The position numbers were made by a program, and so were the translations under genes. 64,000 nucleotides of DNA from the NCBI RefSeq assembly GCF_025264685.1, contig NZ_CP073721.1:5075001-5139000 (forward strand), in the 5' to 3' direction. Below, piece after piece: positions 1 through 8,992 of the stretch; position 1 is the first letter of the stretch, and each line of letters begins with the position of its first letter. Source of the DNA: Dactylosporangium roseum. Its GTDB lineage: Bacteria > Actinomycetota > Actinomycetes > Mycobacteriales > Micromonosporaceae. The notes below the pieces were generated by a model that did not search any database, had not been told where the DNA came from, and saw only the letters and a program-made list of their open reading frames with translations.

Positions 1-2
1 GG

Positions 3-767
3 CACAGCGATCCCGTCACCGTCGTGCTCGAGCACCGCGTCCAGGGGATCACGCCCACGCGGCAGGTCTTCGAGACCGCGCTGCGGCAGGACCCCGGCTG
101 GCAGGTCAGCGGCGTCGTCTGGCCGCACGACCTGCGACCCGGGGTGCTGGTCACCGTCTCCTGGCAGGCCGCCAAGGACGAGATCGCCGTACGCACCGTC
201 GTGTTGGACGAGCCGATGCGGATCGACGGTGCCGCCTACTTCCACGAGTACGACCCGGCGGTCGTCACCCGCGAGTTCGATCCGGGCCGGTCGAACCGGG
301 GGCAGGTGCTGCACGCGATCCGCCGGCTGGGCCGCGTGTTCGAGGACGGCAGCGCCGTGTTCGCCGAGTCGGAGCTGGCCGCGCGCTGCGGGCTCGGCCG
401 GGGAACTCGCGGGACGTTCCTGCTCCGCAACGCCGTCGAGCAACTGATCCGCGAGGGCTACGTCACCCGTGTGCCCGGCAGCGTCGACCCGGCGGGACAC
501 CCGTCCTATCCCGCCGTCGACGGCGAGGAACCCGCCGAGATGCTGTTCTACGCGCCGTTGGTCGAGCCGGCCCCCCACCCCGGCGACGACGGCACCGAGC
601 GCCGCGACCACTGGGTCAACGGCTTCGTCCGCAAGCTGCCGGCCGGTTCGCAACCGTCGGAGCGGCAGCTCGCACTGCACCGGCAGGCCGTCGAGAACGA
701 GCAGATCGACGCCGTCCCGCTGACCCCCGGCTACACCTTCGTGAAGAAGCACCACCGCAACGGCTGA
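3..767 (+). CDS. Hypothetical protein, 5' end outside the window
   Basis: The reading frame is open from the first bases of the window, so the true start is probably to the left; the first internal start is GTG at 24, giving 247 residues. I do not recognise the family. Counting from that GTG, residues about 95-155 look like a winged-helix fold (a run ending in EQLIREGYVTRV), so DNA binding is possible. The C-terminal part is charged and proline-rich and ends KKHHRNG. No membrane segment or signal peptide is visible. It converges on the methyltransferase gene that ends 13 nt downstream. The coding assignment is fairly sure; the function is not known. Confidence 0.6.
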   Translation, partial: HSDPVTVVLEHRVQGITPTRQVFETALRQDPGWQVSGVVWPHDLRPGVLVTVSWQAAKDEIAVRTVVLDEPMRIDGAAYFHEYDPAVVTREFDPGRSNRGQVLHAIRRLGRVFEDGSAVFAESELAARCGLGRGTRGTFLLRNAVEQLIREGYVTRVPGSVDPAGHPSYPAVDGEEPAEMLFYAPLVEPAPHPGDDGTERRDHWVNGFVRKLPAGSQPSERQLALHRQAVENEQIDAVPLTPGYTFVKKHHRNG

Positions 768-779
768 ACCGCCGATCGA

Positions 780-1619
780 TCAGGGCTTGCGGGCCACGGC
801 ACCGTAGGCGTCGATCCGCTCGGCGTCGGGGTCGTCCGGACGCCACAGGGTGATCGGCGCCATGCCGGGCGCCACCATCGCCAGTCCCTCGAAGCAGGCT
901 GCCAACTGCTCGGGGCTGCGCAGGACGTACGGGACCCCGCCGCTGTCCGCCAGCTTTGCGGCGCCCTGGACCACGGACGTGCTGGTGTCGGTGCCGTCCC
1001 ACAGCACCAGGTAGCTGCCGGACGCCGCGCGGTCCATCATCCGGCCCACGATCGAGCGCACCACGTCGAGGTCGGGCTCGTAGCCCATCACGCCCATGAA
1101 CATCACGGCGATCGGCTGCTGAAAGTCCAGCGTCTGCGCCGCCTCGGCGAGAATCCTGTCCGGATCGTGGTAGTCGGACTCCACATAGGCGATCGGCCCG
1201 TTGGAGGCGGAACCGACCAGCAGAGCGCGTGCGTGCACCAGCACCATCGGGTCATTGTCGACATACAGGACCCGGGTCTCGGGCGCGATCTCCTGGGCGA
1301 CCTCATGGGTGTTCTGCATGGTGGGCAGGCCGGTCCCGACGTCGATGAACTGCCGGATGCCCGCTTCGGCGACGAGGTGACGCACGACGCGAATGAGGAA
1401 CCGCCGCGACTGCCGTGCCATGACGGCGATCTCCGGATACACCCCGGCCACCGCGTCCCCAGCGACCCGATCGGCCTGGAAGTTGTCCTTGCCGCCCATC
1501 CAGTAGTTCCACATCCGCGCCGCGTGTGGCACGTCAACCTGAAGCTTCGAGGCAAGCTCGGCATCAAGCTCGGTCACGGTCAGGCTCCAATGCACGGGAT
1601 CGTCGGCGGTGCGGACCAT
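780..1619 (-). CDS. SAM-dependent methyltransferase, SAV2177/DUF574 family
   Basis: This is a member of the DUF574 (Methyltransf_19) family, common in actinomycetes and of mostly unknown substrate. The family core is visible: VPHAARMWNYWMGGKDNF near the N-terminus, the SAM-binding segment DVGTGLPTMQNTHEVAQ, then VLYVDNDPMVLVHARALL. I chose the ATG at 1619 (279 residues), close to the usual family length of about 270. The frame stays open upstream to 1910, but that stretch is low-complexity Arg/Pro/Gly and does not look coded. The ribosome site at 1619 is weak. It is divergent from a small beta-rich protein gene. No partner gene suggests the methylated compound. Confidence 0.85.
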   Translation of the reverse strand: MVRTADDPVHWSLTVTELDAELASKLQVDVPHAARMWNYWMGGKDNFQADRVAGDAVAGVYPEIAVMARQSRRFLIRVVRHLVAEAGIRQFIDVGTGLPTMQNTHEVAQEIAPETRVLYVDNDPMVLVHARALLVGSASNGPIAYVESDYHDPDRILAEAAQTLDFQQPIAVMFMGVMGYEPDLDVVRSIVGRMMDRAASGSYLVLWDGTDTSTSVVQGAAKLADSGGVPYVLRSPEQLAACFEGLAMVAPGMAPITLWRPDDPDAERIDAYGAVARKP

Positions 1620-1835
1620 TGCGGCAATCGTGAGCGATCCGATCGTACGGGCATACGCGCCCGAAGGCGTAACCCGGGCCACGTCGGCCGTCCTCATCGG
1701 CGCCGGCCCACCGGCGTGATGACCGGGAGCGGACGGCAGCGGCTCCGGCCGCCGCCGGGTGATGTGCGGGGTCACCGGTTTGCCGGTCCCGACCGGCGGG
1801 CAGGTACCGACCGGACGGGAAGTGGGGGTCGCCCG

Positions 1836-2144
1836 GTGGCCGTCGAGGGAACCTGGACGTTGTCGATCGACACGCCGATCGGCGAGCAGAAGGCCGTGCT
1901 CGTGCTGCACCGTGCCGGTGACCGGCTGACCGGGCCGCTCGACTACCGAGGGACCAGGCTGGAGGTCACCGACGGGATGGTTTCGGGTGACGAGGCCAGG
2001 TGGACGGTCGTGAAGACGCTGAACATGCCGCTGAGGGCGAACGTGAGGGTCGCGTTCACGGTCACCGTCGAGGGCGACAGGATGCGCGGCGAGGCGAATG
2101 CCGGGAGGTTCGGCACGTTCGACGTGACGGGCACACGCGGTTGA
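1836..2144 (+). CDS. Small beta-rich hypothetical protein
   Basis: A 102-residue protein starting at GTG 1836 behind GGAAGTGGGGG. Alternating hydrophobic residues (GTWTLSIDTPIGEQKAVLVL, then TVVKTLNMPLRANVRVAFTV, then GTFDVTGTR) suggest an all-beta barrel similar to small lipocalin-like or DUF3224-like proteins. Family membership is an inference from this pattern only. There is no signal peptide. A longer open frame extends upstream to 1167, but it is antisense to the methyltransferase gene and its translation is low complexity, so the short form is preferred. Confidence 0.6.
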   Translation: MAVEGTWTLSIDTPIGEQKAVLVLHRAGDRLTGPLDYRGTRLEVTDGMVSGDEARWTVVKTLNMPLRANVRVAFTVTVEGDRMRGEANAGRFGTFDVTGTRG

Positions 2145-2327
2145 CGGACCACCCCGGAGGCCACCGGCACGGCGGCCCGGATCACGTATCCGGTCAACGT
2201 TGATGACCTCGATCTCCTCCTCTGGTGTACCGCAACCGCAGTGTGCGACGCGCCGCTGAACATCGGCGTGCGGTTCGCGTGCACCGCCGGCCCTTACGCG
2301 GTCAAGCGCTTCGCCCTGCGGAATTCG

Positions 2328-3206
2328 TCACGCAGTGGATGCGCTCAGTGACCGTGACCCGCTCGCCAGGATCGTCGCGATCAGCGCCTTGACGGCGGGG
2401 CGCTCCTCGGCCCGCGGATTGGCCAGGAGCACGAGGTCGAGATGTCCGAGCTCGGGGAGGCGATGCGCCGGGCCCAGGGTGGTGAGCTGGGCGGGCACCA
2501 GGCTAGCGGGCAGGGCGGAGACGCCGATGCCGGCCGCGACCCCCGCGATCAGCCCGTTGACCCCACGGCAGACACACGCGCTGCGATACGGGATCCGCGC
2601 CCGGTTGAGCGCCTTGCGCATCTCGTCGCGGGACATGCTGGGCGCGGCGTAGACCACCAGCGGCAAGGGCCTCGTCAGGTCGATCTTCGTGGCGGGCGTG
2701 CCGACCCAGACGAGCCTGTCGCGTTTCACGAGCTGGCCACGCTCGTCACCGGGCGGCCGCTTGCCGACGAGCACGTCGAGCTTGTCGTTGACCATCCACT
2801 CGTGCAGCACCCGGCTCTGCTCGACGGTGAGGTAGAAGTCGACCATCGGATTGTCCCGGCGGAACTCCCGGAGAATCTGCGGCAGCCGGGTGAGTGCGAG
2901 GTCGTCGGACATCCCGATCCGGAGCCGGCCGCGCGGCCGCGAGCCGCTGAAATACGCTGCGGCCTGCTCGTGCGCGGCGAGGATCGTGCGCGCGAAGCCG
3001 ATCATGGCCTCACCGTCCGCCGTGAGGAACAGCGTGTGCGTCGTGCGGTACACGAGCGTGCGGCCGACCTGCTGCTCCAGCCGGCGGATGTGCTGGCTGA
3101 CCGTCGGCTGGCGGATCCGCAGCCGAGCCGCGGCCTGCGTGAAACTGCCGGTCTGCTCCACCGCCAGCAGGGTGGCGAGCAGTTGGGGGTCGTACGCGGC
3201 GGTCAT
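2328..3206 (-). CDS. LysR-family transcriptional regulator
   Basis: A 292-residue LysR-type regulator. The N-terminal winged helix (residues about 5-64) contains the family pattern VEQTGSFTQAAARLRIRQPT followed by VSQHIRRLEQQVGRTL. The rest is the periplasmic-binding-like effector domain (for example RGRLRIGMSDDLALTRLPQI). It is divergent from an MFS exporter gene with 97 nt between the two starts. An ATAAC-N10-GTTAT inverted repeat lies in that gap, which is the classic arrangement for a LysR protein controlling itself and the divergent gene. The effector is probably a compound exported by the MFS pump. Confidence 0.93.
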   Translation of the reverse strand: MTAAYDPQLLATLLAVEQTGSFTQAAARLRIRQPTVSQHIRRLEQQVGRTLVYRTTHTLFLTADGEAMIGFARTILAAHEQAAAYFSGSRPRGRLRIGMSDDLALTRLPQILREFRRDNPMVDFYLTVEQSRVLHEWMVNDKLDVLVGKRPPGDERGQLVKRDRLVWVGTPATKIDLTRPLPLVVYAAPSMSRDEMRKALNRARIPYRSACVCRGVNGLIAGVAAGIGVSALPASLVPAQLTTLGPAHRLPELGHLDLVLLANPRAEERPAVKALIATILASGSRSLSASTA

Positions 3207-3217
3207 AGCGAAACACT

Positions 3218-3237
3218 ATAACTGTGAGTCGGGTTAT
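3218..3237. promoter_or_regulatory. Putative LysR operator
   Basis: ATAAC and GTTAT form a perfect inverted repeat separated by 10 nt, between the divergent starts of the LysR gene (3206) and the MFS gene (3304). Size and position fit a LysR-type T-N11-A box. Binding is inferred from position only. Confidence 0.5.
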
Positions 3238-3303
3238 CGGTCTTCAATATGTCCTGCCGCTCCAGGAAGGATGGACCAGCAAGCAGAGGCGAGAGGATGT
3301 GTC

Positions 3304-4575
3304 GTGACCACGGCTTCAGCCGTCCGAAATTCGACCTCGACCACCGCCGAAAGCCCGTTCGCCGCACTGAGATATCGCGGCTACCGCACGTACCTGACCG
3401 GACAGAGCCTCGCCAGCACCGGCACCTGGATGGGCAGCATCGCGCTGGACTGGCTGGCGCTGCAGCTCACGAACAGCCCGACGGCCGTCGGCATCACGAT
3501 GGCCCTGCGGTTCCTGCCCATCCTCTTCCTGGGCATCCACGGCGGTCAGCTCGCGGACCGCTACCCGAAACGCCGCCTCCTGCTCATCACACAGACGCTC
3601 AACGCCTGCCTGACCGGCGTACTCGCCGTCCTCACCATCGTCGGCCTGATCCGCATCCAGTACGTGTTCCTGTTCGCGCTGCTGACCGGACTCGTCTTCG
3701 TCGTCGACGCCCCGACCCGCCAGGTGTTCGCGACCGAGGTGGTGCCGATGAGCCACCTGCGTCAGGCCGTCTCACTCAACGCGACGGTCTTCCAGGCGGC
3801 CCGGCTCGTCGGCCCGGCGGCCGCCAGTGTGCTCATCGGCACCGTCGGCACCGGATGGGCCTTCGCGTGCAACGCCCTCTGCTACCTCGGGCCGACGATC
3901 GCGTTGCTCCGGTTGCGGCCGGGTGACCTGACGCCCGCGCCGCCGTCGCGTCGCGAGCCCCGGGCGTTCCGCACGGCCGGCCGATACGTGCGGCAGCGGC
4001 CGCGGGTGTTCTGGACGATCGTTCTGGTCGGCGTCATCGGCACGTTCGGCTTGAATTTCCCGATCGTACTGACGGCGATCGCGTCCCAGTCGTTTCACGG
4101 GGCTGCCGGCATGTACGGACTGTTCAACATCGTGCTGGCGGTCGGCTCCGCGTTGGGCGCGCTGCTTGCCGGGTCGGGCACGTCCGACCGGCTGCGACCC
4201 ATCGTCCTGTTCGCGGGGCTGTTCGGGGCGGTCCAGGCATTGGCCGCCGTCGCGCCGAACCTGCCGACGTTTCTCCCGCTGCTCGCCGTGCTGGGGTTCG
4301 TGAACCTGGCGTTCCAGTCGCTGGCGAACGCATCGGTCCAGCTCTGGGTCGACCCGGAGATGCGCGGCCGCGTGATGGGCCTCTACCTGCTGGTGTTCAC
4401 CGGTGGAACCCCGCTCGGCGCCCCGATCGTCGGGGCGCTCACCAACCACTTCGGCGCGCGGCTGGGGATGGCCGTCTGCGGCCTCGTCCCGGCCGCCGCG
4501 GCGGGAGCGATCGTGCTGATCCAGGTCTGGTGCCGCCGCCGACCGGTCCGGGTGCCCGTGCCCGGCAGCACGTAG
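3304..4575 (+). CDS. MFS transporter, MFS_3/EntS-like (DHA3) exporter
   Basis: A 423-residue major facilitator with about 12 hydrophobic segments. The N-terminal region ALRYRGYRTYLTGQSLASTG followed by a hydrophobic helix and LADRYPKRRLLL (the loop 2-3 motif) resembles the MFS_3/EntS-like group of drug or siderophore exporters. The start is GTG at 3304 behind GAGAGGA. The frame extends upstream to 2851, but that part is antisense to the LysR gene and is not coding. Control by the divergent LysR regulator is likely. The substrate is unknown. Confidence 0.9.
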   Translation: MTTASAVRNSTSTTAESPFAALRYRGYRTYLTGQSLASTGTWMGSIALDWLALQLTNSPTAVGITMALRFLPILFLGIHGGQLADRYPKRRLLLITQTLNACLTGVLAVLTIVGLIRIQYVFLFALLTGLVFVVDAPTRQVFATEVVPMSHLRQAVSLNATVFQAARLVGPAAASVLIGTVGTGWAFACNALCYLGPTIALLRLRPGDLTPAPPSRREPRAFRTAGRYVRQRPRVFWTIVLVGVIGTFGLNFPIVLTAIASQSFHGAAGMYGLFNIVLAVGSALGALLAGSGTSDRLRPIVLFAGLFGAVQALAAVAPNLPTFLPLLAVLGFVNLAFQSLANASVQLWVDPEMRGRVMGLYLLVFTGGTPLGAPIVGALTNHFGARLGMAVCGLVPAAAAGAIVLIQVWCRRRPVRVPVPGST

Positions 4576-4720
4576 CGCACCGCGATGTCCGGCTGTCGAG
4601 CCATACCCGCGGTACGACCGCGGCCGGACCCGGCGCTCGTGATACAACACATTCACGACAGTCGTCAGATGACGGATGCCGGTGACCGATCGGGTCAGCA
4701 GCCATTCCTCGGAGGCCTTC

Positions 4721-5275
4721 TTGCACGACGAGATGCGTCATCCGTCCGCCCCCGGGACACCCGGGGCTTCCTACCCACCGCGGCCGTCGGCCCGCCCACC
4801 CGCCGCGCTCTACGTCGCGCTCAGCCTCCTCCTGCTGGGCGGCCTGTTGACGTTCGTCGACTGGTACGTCGACCGCCGGTTCCTGGCGGACATGTTCCGG
4901 GGCAGCGACGACATGGCCGAGATACTGCCCAAGTTCTCGATCGCGCGCCTCGTCGCGAGCGCGGTCGGCGTCGTCGCGGCACTCGGGCTGCTCGTCGCGA
5001 CGTTCCGCGGTGTCAACTGGGCGCGCACCCTCCTCGCCGTCGCCTGCTTCGGCTACGCACTGGCGAACATCGGCGCCGCCCTCAGCGCCGCTTTCCTGCT
5101 CGTCGCCGGCCGCGGCGCGTTCAACGAGGGAGGAGACACCACGTCGACCCACGTCTCGGTCCTCAACGGTCTGTCGCTGGCCGTCGACGTGATCCTGTTC
5201 CTCATGGTCATGGTCTGCGCCTTGATCCTGCTCACCGGAAGGACCAAGGCGTTCACGAAGGCCCCGTCGCGCTGA
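4721..5275 (+). CDS. Hypothetical four-helix membrane protein
   Basis: The protein has a Pro-rich cytoplasmic N-terminus (residues about 5-28) and about four membrane helices, the first being ALYVALSLLLLGGLLTFVDW, ending in a short basic tail. I chose TTG at 4721 because GGAGG sits 5 nt upstream; this gives 184 residues. Alternatives are ATG 4733 and ATG 4676, the latter with no clear ribosome site. I do not recognise a defined family; such proteins are common in actinomycetes. It stands alone between the MFS gene and an SGNH hydrolase gene. Confidence 0.7.
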   Translation: MHDEMRHPSAPGTPGASYPPRPSARPPAALYVALSLLLLGGLLTFVDWYVDRRFLADMFRGSDDMAEILPKFSIARLVASAVGVVAALGLLVATFRGVNWARTLLAVACFGYALANIGAALSAAFLLVAGRGAFNEGGDTTSTHVSVLNGLSLAVDVILFLMVMVCALILLTGRTKAFTKAPSR

Positions 5276-5465
5276 CGGCAACGGCACCGCCCGGTCGCAC
5301 CACGGCGGTGACCGGTCGCCCACCGATTTCCCCGCGCGGCGCGGGCTCGGACGGCACCGCGACCACCACCGAATACAGTGAGCACGCCGCCGCGGACGGC
5401 CGACGCCGGACTCCGCGACGAGCACCGACCCGTCGGCCATCTCACCAGGACAGCGAGCGATCCAG

Positions 5466-6104
5466 ATGCTTTTCGAAGCCGGGCAACGTGTCGTCTTCAT
5501 CGGCGACAGCATCACCGACTGCGGGCGCCGGGACGCGCACGCGCCCTACGGCAACGGCTACATGAGCCTGGTCCGGGCCTTCATCACCGCTCGCCGGCCG
5601 GACGTGCCGCTCACCTGGGTCAACCGGGGCATCAGCGGCAACACCGTCCGCGACCTGGCGGCACGATGGGAACGGGACGTCATCGAGCAGCGACCCGACT
5701 GGCTGAGTGTCATGATCGGCATCAACGACGTGTGGCGGGCGTTCAGCGACCGCGCCGCCGAGGCGGTGCCGCTCGACGAATACGAGGAGACGCTGCGCAC
5801 GCTGCTGCGTCGCGCCGTCGACGCGACCGGTTGCCGGCTGGTGCTCGCCGACCCGTACATCATCGAACCCGACCGCGGCGAGCCGCAGCGCGCCGAGAGC
5901 GACCGTTACACCACGGTCGTGGCCAAGCTGGCCGGCGAGTTCGGCGCGCTCCACGTGGCGACGCAGCAAGCCTTCGACGACGTCCTGGCCTGTTCGCCAC
6001 CGAGCCGGTGGGCCGCCGACCGGATCCACCCGGAGCTGCCCGGACACGCCGTCATCGCCGACGCGTTCATCCGCGCCGTCCTCGAGCCGCCGGTCGTCGG
6101 CTGA
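5466..6104 (+). CDS. SGNH/GDSL-type hydrolase
   Basis: A 212-residue SGNH-fold esterase. All blocks are visible: block I IGDSITDCG with the nucleophile Ser, block II NRGISGNT with Gly, block III IGINDVW with Asn, and block V ADRIHPELPGHAVIA with the catalytic Asp and His. There is no signal peptide, so it is cytoplasmic and probably deacylates a sugar, lipid or small ester. The start ATG 5466 has only a weak purine tract (AGCGAG) upstream. It is a single-gene unit with no informative neighbour. Confidence 0.93.
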   Translation: MLFEAGQRVVFIGDSITDCGRRDAHAPYGNGYMSLVRAFITARRPDVPLTWVNRGISGNTVRDLAARWERDVIEQRPDWLSVMIGINDVWRAFSDRAAEAVPLDEYEETLRTLLRRAVDATGCRLVLADPYIIEPDRGEPQRAESDRYTTVVAKLAGEFGALHVATQQAFDDVLACSPPSRWAADRIHPELPGHAVIADAFIRAVLEPPVVG

Positions 6105-6379
6105 CCCGCGGGTGACCTGCGTGGTCAGGTTGCCGGGCACCTCCTCGAAGCCGCGGGTGCCGGCGCGTCGAGCCCGGCACCCGCCGCCTCGATCGTCGCG
6201 GTGACCGGCCCGGCCCGTTCGCGTTCGCCCCGGACCGGTCCCCGCCGGCGCCGCGGGACGGCCTCCCGATTCGCCCTTCCCGGGTGGTGCCCGCCGCGAC
6301 CGGCGTCGCGGACCCTGGAGCGGGCTACGCACGACGCGACCTGTTGAACGGCGGCAACTGAGCAAGGGAGTCGCTGAGC

Positions 6380-6502
6380 ATGGCTGGACAGAGCGCACCA
6401 CCGGGACCGGCGACGCGTCGGGCGGAGCCCCCTGGCGGATGGGCCGGCGGCTGTTTCGTGATCCAGGCGCTGGCCGTACCCGGCCGGAACGTCCCGGTGT
6501 GA
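6380..6502 (+). CDS. Possible 40-residue leader peptide
   Basis: ATG 6380 has a good ribosome site (AAGGGAG, 9 nt upstream) and opens a 40-codon frame ending in TGA at 6500-6502. That stop overlaps the ATG (6502) of the following transporter frame as TGATG, which suggests translational coupling. The peptide is Gly/Pro/Ala rich with no recognisable domain. It may be a real leader or an accident; the evidence is the ribosome site and the overlap only. Confidence 0.35.
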   Translation: MAGQSAPPGPATRRAEPPGGWAGGCFVIQALAVPGRNVPV

Positions 6503-7686
6503 TGGCCGGCACTGCCGACGGCCGATCGCGGCGGGGTTCGCCGGGGCCTGAGAGGTTGCCCCGCCCCGGCCGGGCACCGTCACGGTTGTGGCACCGGTTG
6601 CGAACGGTGGGCGCCGCGGCCTGGTCACTTGTCGGTGTGGCGGTGTTGGTGGTCGCGGCGTTCCTCCTGCTCGTCGTCCTGCGACCCATCGTGATCTCGC
6701 TGCTGGTCGCCCTGTTCCTGGCCATCGCCTTCCTGCCGGTCGTCGACGGCCTCGCGCGGCGCCACGTGCCCCGCGGCGTCGGCGCCGCCACCACGCTCCT
6801 CCTCGTGATCGCACTGGGCGCCGGCGCGATCGCGCTCGTCGTGTGGGGCGTGGCGAGCCAGCGGGCACAGATCAGCCAGAACCTGAACGCGGCGGTCAGC
6901 GAACTGCACCGCATCCTCGCCTCGGCAGGAGTCGACGGCAGCCTCGCCGAGGCCGGCCGGCAATCCGTGCGCCAGTCGGGGAACACGGTCCTGGCCGGCC
7001 TGCTGCCGGCGCTGGGCAACCTCCTCGGCGCCAGCGTCAACATCCTGCTCGGCCTGTTCGTGGCCCTGTTCGTCTGCTTCTTCCTGCTCAAGAACGGTCA
7101 CGCCATCGCCGCCCGGGCCGCCGCACGGCTCCCGCTGCCCGAACACCTGGGTCAGCGCCTGCTCGGCCGGGCCGCCACCGTCGTGCGGCGCTACTACGTC
7201 GGGCTGGCCCTGATCGGGGCGTTCAATGCCGTCGCGGTCGCGATCGGCGCGCTGATCCTGCGTGTACCGCTGGTCGGTGCGATCGCCGTGATCACGTTCC
7301 TCGGAGCGTATGTGCCCTACCTCGGCGCGGCGGTCGCGGCGGCCTTCGCCGTGCTGATCGCGCTCGGCAGCGGCGGGCAGTCGGCCGCCCTGTGGATGAT
7401 CCTGGTCGTCGTGCTCGCCAACGGCCTGCTCCAGAACCTCGTCAGCCCGGTCGCCTTCGGCGCCACGTTGCGGATGAGCCCACCGGCGGTCCTGCTCGCC
7501 ACGCTGGTGGGCGGCGCGCTGGCCGGCGTCGCCGGACTCGCGCTCACCACGCCGGTGACCGCGATCGTGACACGCTGCGTCGAACTCCTGAGACAACCGC
7601 CTCCGGCGGCGGGCCCCGACAACCCGCCGCCACCCACGGGCCCGGTGTCCGACGATCATCCGGCGCAACCGGATCCGGGGCAGTGA
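6502..7686 (+). CDS. AI-2E family transporter (PF01594)
   Basis: A membrane protein of about 394 residues. The arrangement matches the AI-2E transporter/TqsA-PerM superfamily: two N-terminal helix pairs (SLVGVAVLVVAAFLLLVVL, then VISLLVALFLAIAFLPVVDG), a soluble insert around residues 115-155, and C-terminal helices with TFLGAYVPYLGAAVAA and NGLLQNLVSPVAFG, which correspond to the conserved PYxG and NxxxxxxxxP elements. The C-terminus is a Pro-rich tail. ATG 6502 overlaps an upstream small frame; ATG 6439 is an alternative start. Known members export signals or drive Na+/H+ exchange; the substrate here is unknown. Confidence 0.85.
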   Translation: MAGTADGRSRRGSPGPERLPRPGRAPSRLWHRLRTVGAAAWSLVGVAVLVVAAFLLLVVLRPIVISLLVALFLAIAFLPVVDGLARRHVPRGVGAATTLLLVIALGAGAIALVVWGVASQRAQISQNLNAAVSELHRILASAGVDGSLAEAGRQSVRQSGNTVLAGLLPALGNLLGASVNILLGLFVALFVCFFLLKNGHAIAARAAARLPLPEHLGQRLLGRAATVVRRYYVGLALIGAFNAVAVAIGALILRVPLVGAIAVITFLGAYVPYLGAAVAAAFAVLIALGSGGQSAALWMILVVVLANGLLQNLVSPVAFGATLRMSPPAVLLATLVGGALAGVAGLALTTPVTAIVTRCVELLRQPPPAAGPDNPPPPTGPVSDDHPAQPDPGQ

Positions 7687-7864
7687 ACCGGGCTGACCGG
7701 GCCGCGGGCCGGGAAGCGGTCACGCCACCCGGCCGGGAGAAGGCCGGTGGAACGGCCGCACGACGATCGTCATCCCGTCCGGGCGAGGCGGTTCGGCGAC
7801 GCGATGATGACCGTTGCAGCTAGGCGGAGACGCCCGCACGGACAGCAGTCGGGAGGGAGCACCG

Positions 7865-8251
7865 ATGTCTTCGTATCCGCTGTTGGATGTATTCCTGACC
7901 ATGCTCTGGTACTTCGTCTGGTTCCTCTGGATCTTCCTGGTCATCACGGTGCTCATCGACGTCTTCCGCAGTCGTGACCTCAGCGGGTGGGCGAAGGCGG
8001 GCTGGATGGTCCTCACCATCGTGCTGCCGTTCGTGGGCGTGCTCGTCTACCTGATCGCACGGGGTGACCGGATGTTCGTGCGCAAGGCCGGCGAGTTGCA
8101 GACGCGCGAGGAACAGTTCCGGGCGTACGTCAGGGACGCGGCGGGCGGCGGAGGAACCGCCGAGGAGCTGACGAAGCTCGCCGAACTGCGGCAGCACGGC
8201 GTCATCAGCGAGGCCGAGTTCGAGCGGGGCAAGGCCAAAATCCTTGGCTGA
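7865..8251 (+). CDS. Membrane protein with PLDc_N and SHOCT domains
   Basis: A 128-residue protein. Residues about 8-65 form two membrane helices of the PLD nuclease N-terminal type (PLDc_N, for example WFLWIFLVITVLIDVFRSRD). The C-terminus (residues about 98-128) is a SHOCT domain, LTKLAELRQHGVISEAEFER, a short oligomerisation motif. The start ATG 7865 follows GGGAGGGAG. The combination is widespread in actinobacteria without a known function. It lies 50 nt before the DUF1269 gene in the same direction, so the two are probably cotranscribed; both are often linked to membrane stress. Confidence 0.88.
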   Translation: MSSYPLLDVFLTMLWYFVWFLWIFLVITVLIDVFRSRDLSGWAKAGWMVLTIVLPFVGVLVYLIARGDRMFVRKAGELQTREEQFRAYVRDAAGGGGTAEELTKLAELRQHGVISEAEFERGKAKILG

Positions 8252-8301
8252 TCGGCATCCACGAACGGGTGCCGTCGGCTCGCGATCTGGGAGGAAGCAT
8301 C

Positions 8302-8808
8302 ATGAGTGATCTGATTGCGATCGGATACCGCGACGTGTCCACCGCCAACGCCGCCCGGGAGAAGATCATCGACCTGCAGCGGCAGGGACTCATCACCGTG
8401 CGCGACGCCGCCGTGGTGGACGTCGCTCCTGACGGCAAGGTCCGGGTGCATCAGGCGGCGTCCGCGACCGGTGTCGGAGCGACCAGTGGAGCCTTGTGGG
8501 GTGGCCTGATCGGGCTGCTGTTCTTCGCGCCGTTCCTCGGCATGGCGGTCGGTGCGGGCGCCGGCGCGCTCGCCGGCAAGGCCACCGACGTCGGGGTAGA
8601 CGACAAGTTCATGAAGGACCTCGGCGCGACACTGCAGCCCGGCACGGCGGCACTGTTCCTGCTCATCGACCAGGTCACCGTCGACAAGGTCATGGCGGAG
8701 ATGGCGCCGCACCAGTTCGGCGGCCAGCTCCTGCGCAGTTCGCTGAGCGTGGAGGCGGAGCAGCGTCTGCGCGACGCCGTCGACGCCTTGCATCTGGCAC
8801 CCGCCTGA
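8302..8808 (+). CDS. DUF1269 domain-containing membrane protein
   Basis: A 168-residue protein starting MSDLIAIGYRD at ATG 8302 behind GGGAGGA. An N-terminal ferredoxin-like segment with VRDAAVVDV and KVRVHQ is followed by a Gly/Ala-rich hydrophobic hairpin (residues about 53-100, ALWGGLIGLLFFAPFLGMAV). The C-terminal part contains LQPGTAALFLLIDQVTVDKV. This is the DUF1269 pattern. Function is unknown; it probably works with the SHOCT protein just upstream. Confidence 0.88.
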   Translation: MSDLIAIGYRDVSTANAAREKIIDLQRQGLITVRDAAVVDVAPDGKVRVHQAASATGVGATSGALWGGLIGLLFFAPFLGMAVGAGAGALAGKATDVGVDDKFMKDLGATLQPGTAALFLLIDQVTVDKVMAEMAPHQFGGQLLRSSLSVEAEQRLRDAVDALHLAPA

Positions 8809-8883
8809 CGAACGGCATGCGCCGATGAACCGGCCGGGCCGTGGACGGTCGCGGGGTCAGCGGAACAGGCGCATGTCCCCGCG

Positions 8884-8903
8884 CCGCCGGCCCGGGCCGG
8901 CGG
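8884..8903. terminator. Candidate bidirectional terminator hairpin
   Basis: A perfect 20-bp palindrome, CCGCCGGCCC then GGGCCGGCGG, sits between the convergent DUF1269 gene (ends 8808) and the MBL hydrolase gene (ends 8993). It has no U-run, which is common for high-GC actinomycetes. Termination is inferred from structure and position. Confidence 0.45.
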
Positions 8904-8992
8904 GCCGGCCATGAGGCGTTCAGGAAGACCGCGATGACGCGGCGGTTTCGGTCGGTGCGCCGCGTGTCCCGGCCCGGTGTCCGGCCCGGCCG

